A program made the translations under genes and the position numbers. A stretch of DNA of 64,000 bases, taken from Ardenticatenales bacterium (GTDB lineage Bacteria; Chloroflexota; Anaerolineae; Promineifilales; Promineifilaceae). The DNA lies in contig JACKBL010000006.1 in the NCBI GenBank assembly GCA_020634515.1, forward strand, positions 363,574-427,573, in the 5' to 3' direction. The notes under the pieces are model-generated. The model was not told the origin of the DNA and searched no databases. It saw nothing but the letters and a program-made list of their open reading frames with translations. Each line of letters starts with the position of its first letter. The first letter of the stretch is position 1. This document shows, one piece after another, positions 16,147 to 25,565 of this stretch.

Positions 16147-18771
16147 ATGAACGAACCCACCCCCTCACATGGTCCTGAAAGCCCCAGCGACAGCGTTCGC
16201 TTGCAGACATTATATGTCGTCAACAACCTGCTGCGACTGATGGACAAAGATGGGTTAGATATTGACGCCATCTTGCCCCAGGTACTGCAAACGGCCATGC
16301 GAGAGCTGCACTGTCAGTCAGGCAGCATCATGATCGTTGACGATGCCGGCAATCTGGAACACTTGTGGCATATCGACAACAACGACCCGACCTACCCCGA
16401 CCGCTTCATTCAGCGCGTCCTCACCGACGGCATTGCGGCCTGGGTCATCCGCAAACAACAATCCGCCCTTATTCCCAACACCCTCACGGACACTCGCTGG
16501 CTGCCGCGTTCCGACCACCCCTCCGTCAACCAACCCTGGTCGGCCATTTGCGTCCCCTTGCTGGCCCGCCAGCGCGCCATCGGCGTGATCACCGTCACCA
16601 AACCAGGCACGCGGCAATTCACGCAGAACGACGTGTATCTGCTGCAAGCCATCGCGGACCTGGCGGCAGTCACAATTGCCAACGTCCGCCTCACGGATGA
16701 CAGTCGCCGCCGCGCCGCCGAGTTAACCACGCTGATTGCCGCCACGCTCACCGTTTCCGCCAATTTGCAGCGGGAAGAGATTCTAGGCATTGTCAGGGAA
16801 CAGATGGTGGCGCTGACAAACGTGCAGCAGAGCATTATCTGGTCATATGAACGTCAACGGCAGCAACTCACGCCGTGGGCGCAGGACAATACAGCCACGG
16901 CAACGGCCGTCACCGAGCAAGACTTCCCCTGGTTCGAGCGGGTACTTATTCAACGGAACTGGGTGCAGAACCGCCAAGACGGGCAGCTTACACCATCAGA
17001 ACGCGCCTGGATGGAACAGTACCAGGCCAAAACAATTTTGATTGTACCGCTGCTGGGCGTCCAGGGAACGATGGGCGTGGCCCAGTTAGTAGACACGGAG
17101 ACATGCCGCACCTTCACGGACCACGAGATTTCCCTCATCTGCACCCTGGCGGCGCAGGCCGTCATCGCCCTGGAAAACGCGCAGCTCTATGAGCGCGCCC
17201 AACGACAGTTGCGCGAGTCCAGCTTCCTCAACCAGGCCAGTGCCGTCATCAACTCCACGCTGGACATCCAGGAAATCATGGAGGTGCTGCTGGACAATAC
17301 CAACAAACTGCTGCAAGTGGAAGCGCTCTCCATCGCCCTGCTAGACGAACAGAAGCAAGAACTGGTGTACGAGGTGGCCGTGGGCGCGGGCAGCAAGGAA
17401 ATCGTCGGGATGCGCCTGCCCATGCACGAAGGCATCGCCGGCTGGGTAATGCAGCAGGGTCGCCCGGCGCTGGTCACGGACACCAGCCAGGACAGCCGGC
17501 ACAGCCAGAGCGGCGATACCCGCACGGGAACCAAGACACGAGCCATTATTTGCGCGCCGCTGCAAGCACAGGGCACGGTTTTTGGCACGCTCCAGGCCAT
17601 CAATCCCGCCATGGGATCCTTTACGGAAGATGATCTACAACTACTGGTGAAACTGGCAAACCTGGCCAGCAGCGCCCTGAACAATGCACGGCAATTCGCG
17701 CGCACGCAGGCAGCGGAAGCGCGCTATCTGGGGCTGTTTGAAGACAGCATTGACCCCATCATTCTCACAGACACGGCGGGGAGGATATTGGAGGTGAACA
17801 GAATTGCCGGCAATTTCCTCGGCTACACCAAAGAAGAACTGCGCGGCATGGACATCGCCATGCTGCACCCGGAAAAACCCGCCTTCCTCGCCTCGGAAAT
17901 CGCCCTGCAGTCGATTCAAGAAGACGCCCAGGTACACATCAACCAGGTCATCACCCGAGCCGGCGCCATCATTCCCGTGGAAGTCTATGCCAAACGGCTG
18001 CACACAGGTGGCGCGGAAATCCTGCAATGGATTCACCACGACATCTCCAAACAAGTGGAACTGGAAGAGATGCGCCAGGAATTGATGGCCATGCTCATCC
18101 ACGATCTGCAAAACCCGTTGAGCAACATCATCACCAGCCTGGAGATGCTGGGACACGAACTAGACGCCCTCACCAACCCCACCAGCATGGCTATCCTGGA
18201 GATCGCCAACCGCAGCAGCCAGCGATTACGCGCGCTCATTCGCTCGCTCCTGGACATCAGCCGCCTGGAGGATGGCAACAAATTGATGGACCGCAGCGTC
18301 TTGTCACCGCATCAACTCATCCAAGAGGCGCGGCTGGCCCTGCTGCCCGTCCTGCAGCAGCGGCACATCCACCTCTACGTGCACACGGAAGAGAATCTGC
18401 CGGAGGTAGACGTTGATGCGGATATGATGACCCGTGTGCTGATTAATCTGTTGGACAATGCGCTGAAATTCTCCGAAAAGGAGCAAAGTTTGACGATTAC
18501 GGCCCATCGGGATAAAACGAACGCCGATTTCGTCCTGATTCGCGTGGCGGATCAGGGACCGGGTATTTTGCCCATCCACCGCGAACTCGTTTTTGACATG
18601 TTTTACCGCATCCCAGGCAAAAGCGCGGGCAAAGGCATCGGCCTGGGTCTGGCATTTTGCCGTCTGGCCGTGGAAGCGCACGGCGGACGTATCTGGGTAG
18701 ACGAAGCGCCCGGCGGCGGGGCACTTTTCAGCTTCACGCTGCCGGTCGCCGCACCCCAGACGCATGACTGA
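16147..18771 (+). CDS. Cytosolic sensor histidine kinase with three GAF domains and a PAS domain
   Basis: An 874-residue kinase without membrane helices. Approximate layout: GAF 30-180, GAF 200-345, GAF 370-520, PAS 525-640 (ILTDTAGRILEVNRIAGNFLGY), HisKA with H652 in MLIHDLQNPLS, and HATPase with NLLDNALKFSE, ADQGPGI and GKGIGLGLAFCRLAVEAHGG. It would sense a small molecule or redox state and pass phosphate to a response regulator that is not in this window. The stop overlaps the next start by eight bases, so the two genes are translationally coupled. Confidence 0.93.
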   Translation: MNEPTPSHGPESPSDSVRLQTLYVVNNLLRLMDKDGLDIDAILPQVLQTAMRELHCQSGSIMIVDDAGNLEHLWHIDNNDPTYPDRFIQRVLTDGIAAWVIRKQQSALIPNTLTDTRWLPRSDHPSVNQPWSAICVPLLARQRAIGVITVTKPGTRQFTQNDVYLLQAIADLAAVTIANVRLTDDSRRRAAELTTLIAATLTVSANLQREEILGIVREQMVALTNVQQSIIWSYERQRQQLTPWAQDNTATATAVTEQDFPWFERVLIQRNWVQNRQDGQLTPSERAWMEQYQAKTILIVPLLGVQGTMGVAQLVDTETCRTFTDHEISLICTLAAQAVIALENAQLYERAQRQLRESSFLNQASAVINSTLDIQEIMEVLLDNTNKLLQVEALSIALLDEQKQELVYEVAVGAGSKEIVGMRLPMHEGIAGWVMQQGRPALVTDTSQDSRHSQSGDTRTGTKTRAIICAPLQAQGTVFGTLQAINPAMGSFTEDDLQLLVKLANLASSALNNARQFARTQAAEARYLGLFEDSIDPIILTDTAGRILEVNRIAGNFLGYTKEELRGMDIAMLHPEKPAFLASEIALQSIQEDAQVHINQVITRAGAIIPVEVYAKRLHTGGAEILQWIHHDISKQVELEEMRQELMAMLIHDLQNPLSNIITSLEMLGHELDALTNPTSMAILEIANRSSQRLRALIRSLLDISRLEDGNKLMDRSVLSPHQLIQEARLALLPVLQQRHIHLYVHTEENLPEVDVDADMMTRVLINLLDNALKFSEKEQSLTITAHRDKTNADFVLIRVADQGPGILPIHRELVFDMFYRIPGKSAGKGIGLGLAFCRLAVEAHGGRIWVDEAPGGGALFSFTLPVAAPQTHD

Positions 18772-19987
18772 ACGACTCTATTACACAGACGCCTACACCA
18801 TACGTTTTCAGGCCAACATTCTGGAACGCGCCCAGCACCAGAAGCAGTTGGCGGTCGTGTTGGATCGCACCTACTTTTATCCGACATCGGGCGGACAACC
18901 TTGTGATGAAGGGCAAATTGCCGGCACACCCGTCACCGACGTCATCATCCGCGAAAGCGATCAGGCGGTGCTGCACATCATGGCCGGAGAAGTCTGGTCC
19001 GGCAACCCCGTGAGCGCGGAAATTGCCTGGCCACGCCGCTTCGACCACATGCAGCAGCACACCGGCCAGCATATTCTCTCGCAAGCATTCATCCGCACCG
19101 CCGCCGCCGAGACCGTCGGCTTCCATCTCGGCCAGGAATACAGCACCATTGACCTGCACCGGAGCGACCTGACCGGCAGCCAGGTAGAGCAGGCGGAAAC
19201 CATCGCCAACCAGATTATCTGGGAAAATCGCCCGGTGACGGCCCGCTTTGTCAGCCAGGAGGAGGCCGGGAACCTGCCTCTGCGCAAAATCCCCCCGGTC
19301 AACAGCCACCAACTGCGCTTGATCGACATTGACTCGTTTGATCTGACGGCCTGCGGCGGCACGCATGTGACACGAACGGGTGAAGTTGGTATGATTAAAA
19401 TCGTGAAGTTGGAACGGCGCAATCAAGAATTGCGCGTCACGTTCCAGTGTGGCCGGCGCGCTTTGCTGGATTACCGGCAAAAGAACCGCATCGTGAACAA
19501 ATTGGCCGCCGATCTGACGGTGGGATATTGGGAACTGGAAGAAGCGGTGGCCCGCCTGCGTGACGAGAACAAATCTTCGCGGACGCTGCTGAAGCGTCAG
19601 CAGGCGGAATTGCTGCTGGCGGAGGCGGACAGGCTGCTGCGCCAGGCCCGACGGCAAGATAATGTGACGATTGTGACGCAGGCTTTTGCCGCGGACCGCG
19701 ATCCGGGGCATGTGCGTCAGTTGGGAAATCTGTTGGTGCAAAATGCGGGCGTGGTGGCGCTGTTGGGTGTGGCCGGAGGCAGTGCGCGATTGGTGTTTTG
19801 CCGTGCCGGTGATGCGCCCGGCGAGATGAATCAATTGATCAAAGCGGCGCTGCAGGTCTTGGGCAGTACCGCGGGTGGTGGCACGCCGGCATTTGCCCAG
19901 GGGGGAGGTCCAGGCGCGGATGTGGAGCGTGTGCAGGCAGCTTTGCAGCGCGCGGAAAGACTACTGCTGGCGCAGCTTCTTTCGTGA
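18764..19987 (+). CDS. AlaX-type alanyl-tRNA editing protein with DHHA1 domain
   Basis: A 407-residue protein related to the C-terminal half of AlaRS. The editing site ligands are H99 and H103 (MQQHTGQH) and C197 and H201 (TACGGTHV). A coiled segment around residues 250-290 leads to a DHHA1 domain ending in GGGTPAFAQGGGP. It has no aminoacylation domain, so it would deacylate mischarged Ser/Gly-tRNA(Ala) in trans. Its coupling to a histidine kinase by overlap is unusual. Confidence 0.9.
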   Translation: MTERLYYTDAYTIRFQANILERAQHQKQLAVVLDRTYFYPTSGGQPCDEGQIAGTPVTDVIIRESDQAVLHIMAGEVWSGNPVSAEIAWPRRFDHMQQHTGQHILSQAFIRTAAAETVGFHLGQEYSTIDLHRSDLTGSQVEQAETIANQIIWENRPVTARFVSQEEAGNLPLRKIPPVNSHQLRLIDIDSFDLTACGGTHVTRTGEVGMIKIVKLERRNQELRVTFQCGRRALLDYRQKNRIVNKLAADLTVGYWELEEAVARLRDENKSSRTLLKRQQAELLLAEADRLLRQARRQDNVTIVTQAFAADRDPGHVRQLGNLLVQNAGVVALLGVAGGSARLVFCRAGDAPGEMNQLIKAALQVLGSTAGGGTPAFAQGGGPGADVERVQAALQRAERLLLAQLLS

Positions 19988-19999
19988 AAAGTACGTTCT

Positions 20000-20863
20000 A
20001 TGGAACAATTGGCTGACAAGGTTTACGTGGAAACGGAGTATGCCGGCATCAACGTCGGCGCACTCATCACTAAAAAGGGCATCGTCTGCATTGACATCCC
20101 CTCCTACCCGCGTGACGCCCGCCACTGGGTCGATCAACTTCATATGCTCGACCCCCGTCCCATTCGCTACATCATTATTACCAACTGCCACGGCGACCGC
20201 CTGCTCAACGCCCGTTGGCTAAACGCCCCCCTCATCACGCACCAGACCACGGCGGACCGGCTGATCGGCTACGACAAACGGTATCCGCAGCCGCTGCTGG
20301 ACAGTCTGATCGCCCGTAACCCGGATGCGGGGCGGGATTTAAGCAACAGCCCCGTGGAGCGAGCCTCGCTCAGTTTTACGGAGGATATGTCGCTGTTTTA
20401 CCACGATCATGAGGTAAAACTGCGTTATCTGCCTGGACCGGAATGTGGATCGGTCTGCGTGCATCTGGTTGATGCCGGCATTCTCTTCACCGGCGACCTG
20501 CTCACCGTAGACACTTGCCCCATGCTGGCCCAATCCGACATCGATGCCTGGCTGCAAAGCCTGGAATTTCTGCGCCAACCTGAGTACAATGCCCCCGTCA
20601 TCGTCCCCGGTCGCGGCCCCATCACGGAAGCCAGCAGCCTGACCGTGCTTGCCGAGTTCATCCACGACGTGCGCGCATACGTACGCCAGTTTCAACAGCA
20701 AAATCGCCCCCGGAGTGAACTAAACGCCTACGTCGGGGAGATCATGTATGACCTGCCCGCCGGTTACTTGCCGCGCGAGTGGATACAAGCACAACTTCGC
20801 GCGGGTCTGGAATACATTTACGATCAAATGAAGACAAAAGCCAGGCCAGAACAACCCGGCTAA
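20000..20863 (+). CDS. Metallo-beta-lactamase-fold protein with degenerate metal site
   Basis: A 287-residue protein with the overall MBL layout (VGALITKKGIVCIDIP, IIITNCHGDR, ILFTGDLLTVD). The HxHxDH motif is reduced to N62-C-H64-G-D66-R67, and the usual PGHTPGS is PGPECGS. Two to three metal ligands are therefore missing, and activity may be lost or altered. It follows the AlaX gene by 12 bases and precedes the Crp/Fnr gene, probably in one operon. A shortened hydrolase or a binding protein are both possible. Confidence 0.75.
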   Translation: MEQLADKVYVETEYAGINVGALITKKGIVCIDIPSYPRDARHWVDQLHMLDPRPIRYIIITNCHGDRLLNARWLNAPLITHQTTADRLIGYDKRYPQPLLDSLIARNPDAGRDLSNSPVERASLSFTEDMSLFYHDHEVKLRYLPGPECGSVCVHLVDAGILFTGDLLTVDTCPMLAQSDIDAWLQSLEFLRQPEYNAPVIVPGRGPITEASSLTVLAEFIHDVRAYVRQFQQQNRPRSELNAYVGEIMYDLPAGYLPREWIQAQLRAGLEYIYDQMKTKARPEQPG

Positions 20864-20896
20864 CCCCAAACCATTTCGCCGCACAAAGGATGCGCC

Positions 20897-21604
20897 ATGT
20901 TTGATAACTCTGATAGCGCCATAGAAGCTCTCAAAACCGTCCCATTTTTCTCCAGCTTGCGGCGCGAGGAGGCCAACGCGCTGGTCGCGCGCATGATCCC
21001 GCGCCGCTTTGCGCCAGACCAAATCATCTTCCATCTGGGCGACCCAGGCGGACTGTTGTATATCCTCACGCAAGGGAAGGTGAAAATCTCCCGTGCGACG
21101 CCGGAAGGCCAGGAAGCCTTGCTGGCCATTCTTGGTCCGGGTGATTTCTTTGGCGAACTGGCCCTGCTGGATGACTCCCCCCGCTCGGCCACCGCGGAGG
21201 CCATTGAGCAAACGGAAACAATGACGCTGCATCGAGATGAGTTTCTAGGCTTTCTCGATAACAATCCTGCCTTTACCCACCACGTGCTGCGCACGCTGGC
21301 GATCCGCATCCGCCACCTGAACAGTCAAATTAGCGACATTTTCTTTCTGGATTTGCCGGCACGCCTCGCCCGCATCCTCCTCAATCTGGCCGACAACCAC
21401 GGGCAGCCGGCCAAACAAGGAACCCTTATTGACATCTCCCTCACCCAGACCGATATGGCGGAGATGACGGGCGCTACCCGCGTCAGCATCAACAAAGCCC
21501 TGTCCCGTTTCCGCCGCTCCGGCTGGATCATCACCAGCGGGCGACACGTCACCATCGTCCGACGAGACAAACTAGAAGAATTGATCCAAATGTCCGGCGG
21601 CTAA
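20897..21604 (+). CDS. Crp/Fnr family transcriptional regulator
   Basis: A 235-residue regulator. Residues about 12-125 form the cyclic-nucleotide-binding beta-roll (LGDPGGLLYILTQGKVKI, GPGDFFGELALLDDSPRSATAEA). A dimer helix follows, then a Crp-type HTH (SLTQTDMAEMTGATRVSINKAL). The beta-roll keeps GELALLDDSPRSA, which resembles the cAMP pocket. There is no cysteine cluster for an Fe-S centre. Targets are unknown. It closes the kinase-AlaX-MBL run of genes. Confidence 0.93.
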   Translation: MFDNSDSAIEALKTVPFFSSLRREEANALVARMIPRRFAPDQIIFHLGDPGGLLYILTQGKVKISRATPEGQEALLAILGPGDFFGELALLDDSPRSATAEAIEQTETMTLHRDEFLGFLDNNPAFTHHVLRTLAIRIRHLNSQISDIFFLDLPARLARILLNLADNHGQPAKQGTLIDISLTQTDMAEMTGATRVSINKALSRFRRSGWIITSGRHVTIVRRDKLEELIQMSGG

Positions 21605-21634
21605 TAACCCCATCTACTAACGGATGCGCCCCAA

Positions 21635-21725
21635 GGAACGGAAATCAAATAAGACAACGAAGTTGTTTCCTTACCGTTCCTTCAAACTGACGATGCCATT
21701 AAGTACTTTATTTCATCGTCAGTCC
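21635..21725. repeat. 91-bp double-hairpin repeat, family D
   Basis: Same arms and length as 6090-6180. It starts 30 bases after the Crp/Fnr stop and abuts a family A element, so two unrelated families are joined end to end. Confidence 0.9.
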
Positions 21726-21778
21726 TAAGCCAGATTGGACCATTTTCGCCAGAGAAAATTGGTCCAATCTCCAGAGAG
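21726..21778. repeat. Palindromic repeat, family A
   Basis: CCAGATTGGACCA and TTGGTCCAATCT arms enclose TTTTCGCCAGAGAAAA. Confidence 0.85.
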
Positions 21779-21868
21779 CGTTCATAGTTATCCGTGCAAC
21801 CTTAAAAGCATAGAAAAACATAGACGAGTTTCCAACTCATCCGACAAGAACATATTTGAGGAGACCCC

Positions 21869-22411
21869 ATGCCACAGTTTACCATCATTGAAGAGGACGC
21901 CGTTACAGACCCTCGCGTAAGCGCGATCTACGAAGAGATCAAAGCCGAACTTGGGTTTGGCATCGTACCGAACCTGTTCAAGTCAATGGCTGCGCACCCC
22001 GCCTTTCTCGCCGCCAACTGGACCCAGTTTCGCGGCGTAATTTTGCAAGGCAAACTGCCACGCACGTTGAAGGAGATGATTGGGGTCGCCATTTCCCAAT
22101 CCAACAACAGCGAATATGCGCTCAAAGTTCATCTACATGGCCTTTCCGCGTTGGGCATCAGCGAAGAAGTGCTGCGCCTGCTGGTGACGGATTTTGCCAG
22201 TTGCCCACTGCCAGAGCGACAGAAGGCGATCATTAGTTTTGGCCTGACGGCGGCCACCGCTCCGCAAACCCTCTCGGATGCGGATTACAACACACTGCAT
22301 CAATTAGGGCTGGATGATACGGAGATTTTTGAGATTGTGGCCACGGCCAACCTGTTTACGGGAGTCAATCAGTATACGGATGCCATCAAACTGGAGATTG
22401 ACGCCCTCTAG
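21869..22411 (+). CDS. Carboxymuconolactone decarboxylase/AhpD-like protein lacking the CxxC
   Basis: A 180-residue all-helical protein with the peroxidase-related AhpD layout (GIVPNLFKSMAAHP, TLKEMIGVAISQSNNSEY, KVHLHG). The redox cysteine pair that normally precedes the conserved histidine is replaced by S81 and A84, while H88 remains. It is therefore unlikely to act as a thiol peroxidase. GAGGAG lies close upstream of the ATG. It stands between two repeat-rich gaps; its function is open. Confidence 0.8.
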   Translation: MPQFTIIEEDAVTDPRVSAIYEEIKAELGFGIVPNLFKSMAAHPAFLAANWTQFRGVILQGKLPRTLKEMIGVAISQSNNSEYALKVHLHGLSALGISEEVLRLLVTDFASCPLPERQKAIISFGLTAATAPQTLSDADYNTLHQLGLDDTEIFEIVATANLFTGVNQYTDAIKLEIDAL

Positions 22412-22499
22412 GAGCCTGAGCAAAAAGACGTGAATCTGAGCAGTCTCAGTAGTCCAAATTGGCTGCCGAGTTCCCGCGCTACAATCGTCATCAGACCTC

Positions 22500-23786
22500 A
22501 TGGTACAGACTGGTGGGCTGGACACACAAAATCGGGACGACCTGCTGCAAACGACGCGGCGGCTGCTGGTCGAACTATCGGCCCTTTCTAGCCGTATTGC
22601 CGCAGTACAGGAAATCGCCACTGCCATCAATCGCTCGCTCGACCTGGAAGACATTCTAGAAATCGTCGGCAGGCAGGCAAAGTGGCTGCTCGACTTCGAT
22701 TATTGTGGCGTTTACTTGCTGCATGAACACGATGGCGGGCGCTCGAAAACCTTGTTTGGCCAGACCGAGGCTATTGTCACGGCCAATGCGCCCGTTTTTG
22801 CCGGCATTGCCATCAAAACGCGCCAATCCCAACTCATCAAAGATAGCCGGGAAACCATCCCCGCCTATCCCTTCTGCTCCCAAATTGTCATCCCCCTGGA
22901 AAGCGAAAACCAGGTGTTGGGGACCATACATTTCGCCGCCCGCGCCGCCGACGCCTACACGCTGGACGACCTGCGCATCGGGTATCTGCTGGCGCTGCAA
23001 TTGGCCGCCGCCATCCGCAACGCATACCGCTTCACGGAAATTCAAGAGCTGTACGCAGGGCTGCGGCGCGCGGAGCTAATGCGCAACGATCTGACCAACA
23101 TGATCGTGCATGACCTGGCAAACCCGCTTACTGTCATTACGGGCAGCCTGACGCTTGTGCAAAACGGGGCGGAACAGGCGCATGTTCCGCCGGAGGTGCG
23201 GCAACGATTGCTGAATAATGCGTTGGCTGCCGGCAAACGGATGGAGGGGTTGATTCGAGATATTTTGAACGTGAGTCGGTTGGAGGCGCAGGAGTTGCAG
23301 TTGGATCGCTCAGTGGTGGATATGGCGGAATTTTTGCGGGGGAAAATGCCGGCATACCAGGCCCAAACCGAACAACAAGACAGACAACTCACCCTGCGCG
23401 TCGCCCCAAACCTACCCACCATCTCCCTAGACACGCAGTTAATCGGTCGCGTCCTGGAAAACCTCCTCAGCAATGCCATCAAATACACCCTTCCCGGCGG
23501 GCACATTCAAATTGACGCTTCCGCCACGGATGACGGCTGTTGTATCTCCGTGCAGGATGACGGCGAAGGCATTCCCGCCGAACATCACGCCCGCATTTTT
23601 GACAAATTCAACCAGGTCAAGGATGAACACGGGCAACCCCTGCGCAGCGGCACAGGGCTGGGGCTGACCTTTTGCCGTTTGGCCGTGGAAGCACATGGCG
23701 GGCGTATTTGGGTAGAAAGCAGCCCTGGCGCAGGGAGCCATTTTCATTTTACCCTGCCGCAAGATCGGTTCATTCTTGCCGAATGA
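22500..23786 (+). CDS. GAF-domain sensor histidine kinase
   Basis: A 428-residue cytosolic kinase: GAF at about 30-180, HisKA with H204 in MIVHDLANPLTVI, and HATPase with NLLSNAIKYTLPGG, DDGEGIP and GTGLGLTFCRLAVEAHGG. The catalytic end closely resembles that of the 874-residue kinase at 16147, indicating duplication. No response regulator adjoins it. The last codons and stop lie inside a family A palindrome. Confidence 0.92.
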   Translation: MVQTGGLDTQNRDDLLQTTRRLLVELSALSSRIAAVQEIATAINRSLDLEDILEIVGRQAKWLLDFDYCGVYLLHEHDGGRSKTLFGQTEAIVTANAPVFAGIAIKTRQSQLIKDSRETIPAYPFCSQIVIPLESENQVLGTIHFAARAADAYTLDDLRIGYLLALQLAAAIRNAYRFTEIQELYAGLRRAELMRNDLTNMIVHDLANPLTVITGSLTLVQNGAEQAHVPPEVRQRLLNNALAAGKRMEGLIRDILNVSRLEAQELQLDRSVVDMAEFLRGKMPAYQAQTEQQDRQLTLRVAPNLPTISLDTQLIGRVLENLLSNAIKYTLPGGHIQIDASATDDGCCISVQDDGEGIPAEHHARIFDKFNQVKDEHGQPLRSGTGLGLTFCRLAVEAHGGRIWVESSPGAGSHFHFTLPQDRFILAE

Positions 23787-23794
23787 ACCAATCT
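23768..23794. repeat. Family A palindrome at the junction of two convergent genes
   Basis: GGTTCATTC and GAATGAACC surround TTGCC. The kinase stops inside it and the oxidoreductase on the other strand stops at its edge, so it may act as a bidirectional terminator. Confidence 0.8.
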
Positions 23795-24776
23795 ACGAAG
23801 AAACGGTGAGGATGACCTTGCCGATGTTGCGGTTCTGCCGCACGTAGGCGTGCGCCTCCTGGGCGTCCGGTAGCGGAAAGGCGCGGTCAATCATCGGCTG
23901 CAATGCGCCATGCACCAGCAAAGGCCAGAAACGGGCGCGAAATTGCTCCGTGATGGCGATTTTCTCCGCCAGGGGCCGTCCGCGAAGGGTGGAACCGACC
24001 AGGCGCAGCCGTTTGCGCAGCAGCAGCCCCATGTCCAATGTGGTCTGGCCGCCGCTAAGGAGGCCAATGCTCACCAACCGCCCCTGGCCGCGCAGCAGTT
24101 GCAGGTTGCGCGGGAGGTAGGCTGCGCCCACGGGGTCGAGGATGAGGTCAACGCCTTCGCCGGCGGTGGCTTCCAAAATGGCGGGGAGGAAGTCGGCTTG
24201 CTTGTAGTTGACGGCGTGGGCTGCGCCTAAATGCCGGCACACAGCCACCTTCTCATCCGTCCCCGCCGTCGCATACACCTCCGCCCCCATCGACCGCGCC
24301 AACTGGATCGCCGCCGTCCCCACGCCACTGGCCCCCGCGTGAATCAGCACCCGTTCCCCCGTCCGCAAATCCCCCTCCAAAAACAAATTCACAAACGCCG
24401 TATACCACACCTCCGGCACAGCCGCCCCCTGCGCATACGACCACCCATCCGGCAGCCGCAGCAGCATCTCGTAAGGAACCGCCACCCGCTCCGCGTAGCC
24501 GCCGCCGGGCAGCAGCGCGCACACGCGCTCGCCCGGCTGCCACCCCACCACCGCCGCCCCCACGGCCACAATATCCCCGGCCACCTCTAACCCCAAAATC
24601 TCGGACGCGCCCGCCGGCGGCGCATAACCGCCCCGCGCTTGCAGCAAATCCGCCCGATTCACCGCCGCCGCGCGCACGCGCACCAACACATCCGCCGCGC
24701 CCATCGACGGTTCAGGCACATCTGCCCACACCAGCCGCGGCTCCTCCGCCGCTTGATGCACCACAATTGCTTTCAC
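23793..24776 (-). CDS. Zinc-independent quinone oxidoreductase (PIG3/QOR family MDR)
   Basis: A 327-residue medium-chain dehydrogenase/reductase. It shows AAVNRADLLQARGGYAPP near the substrate site, the GLEVAGDIVAVG loop, and the NADP-binding LIHAGASGVGTAAIQLA followed by ILDPVGAAY. The zinc-binding cysteines of alcohol dehydrogenases are absent. It would reduce quinones with NADPH. The stop is shared with a family A repeat. Confidence 0.92.
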   Translation of the reverse strand: MKAIVVHQAAEEPRLVWADVPEPSMGAADVLVRVRAAAVNRADLLQARGGYAPPAGASEILGLEVAGDIVAVGAAVVGWQPGERVCALLPGGGYAERVAVPYEMLLRLPDGWSYAQGAAVPEVWYTAFVNLFLEGDLRTGERVLIHAGASGVGTAAIQLARSMGAEVYATAGTDEKVAVCRHLGAAHAVNYKQADFLPAILEATAGEGVDLILDPVGAAYLPRNLQLLRGQGRLVSIGLLSGGQTTLDMGLLLRKRLRLVGSTLRGRPLAEKIAITEQFRARFWPLLVHGALQPMIDRAFPLPDAQEAHAYVRQNRNIGKVILTVSS

Positions 24777-24809
24777 CGTTTACCTCAAATCCCCCCATCT
24801 CGCATAGTC

Positions 24810-25205
24810 TCATACACCCAGCAACTCCAGGATCGCCTCCTGTTGTCCCACGATAGCGTGCTGCTTCAGGGAAATGCCGTGCGGACCGCGCGCCTGGGCC
24901 ACGCCAGGGTTATCCGCCAGATACGCCTTCACAATCTCGATCTTGCCCATCATGACGGCGCAAAAGATGTCCATACGCGCCCCATGCGCCAGCAAATGCG
25001 CGGCAATCGCCACCTGCCCCGTGTGCGCCGCCGCGCCCAGCGCCGTCTCCCAGTCCCCGCCGCCCCAATCCCAACTGGCATTCACCAGCCCCGGCTCCTG
25101 CGCCAGCAGCGCCTGCACGCGCGCCAAATCGCCATGCGCCACGCGCACAAATTCATGCACCATTTCTTGACTGATCGCTGCTTTGTCCACGTCCCTCTCC
25201 TCCAT
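24810..25205 (-). CDS. Small ankyrin-repeat protein
   Basis: A 131-residue protein with about three ankyrin-like repeats: FVRVAHGDLARVQALLAQEPGLVNA, TALGAAAHTGQVAIAAHLLAHGA split by GGGDWE, and AVMMGKIEIVKAYLADNPG. These modules bind other proteins; the partner is unknown. It lies 33 bases upstream of the quinone oxidoreductase on the same strand and may share its transcript. Confidence 0.8.
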   Translation of the reverse strand: MEERDVDKAAISQEMVHEFVRVAHGDLARVQALLAQEPGLVNASWDWGGGDWETALGAAAHTGQVAIAAHLLAHGARMDIFCAVMMGKIEIVKAYLADNPGVAQARGPHGISLKQHAIVGQQEAILELLGV

Positions 25206-25212
25206 TTTGCGA

Positions 25213-25262
25213 GTGGTTCATTCTCCAAGATTAGACCAATTGGCTCTGGTGAAATTGGTCCA
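25213..25262. repeat. Palindromic repeat, family A
   Basis: Nested arms GGTTCATTCT...AGA and ACCAATT...AATTGGT lie upstream of the ankyrin gene. Confidence 0.75.
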
Positions 25263-25469
25263 ACGCCAGGTGGTTGCGCCCCGATATTGCGCACTTCCGC
25301 GCCAAGCCCCCTGGCAACCTGTACAACACTGGCAGTATAGCATGGAACGCCTGGCTCTCCCACGATGCCGGCACAATGGCCGCTATTGACCACATGGGAT
25401 GTTACCACTTTCCCGCAAATTTGTTACTATTCAGCAGCGGCGGCACAAAGTATATTTCCATCCCCAGGA

Positions 25470-25500
25470 TTGGTTTGTTCTTCAAGAATGAACCAATCTG
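25470..25500. repeat. Palindromic repeat, family A
   Basis: GATTGGTTTGTTCTT and AAGAATGAACCAATC are near-perfect arms, 65 bases upstream of the MprF-like gene. The rest of the 25206-25565 gap holds no visible gene. Confidence 0.85.
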
Positions 25501-25565
25501 AAAAGGGGAAGTGATTTCGGGAATTCCCACCCCCACCTGGTACATTCCCCAACAAGGTATCATGT

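Noticed and set aside
15827..16147. 106-codon plus-strand open frame
   Set aside because: No ribosome-binding site, no recognisable domain, and an open antisense frame of similar length.
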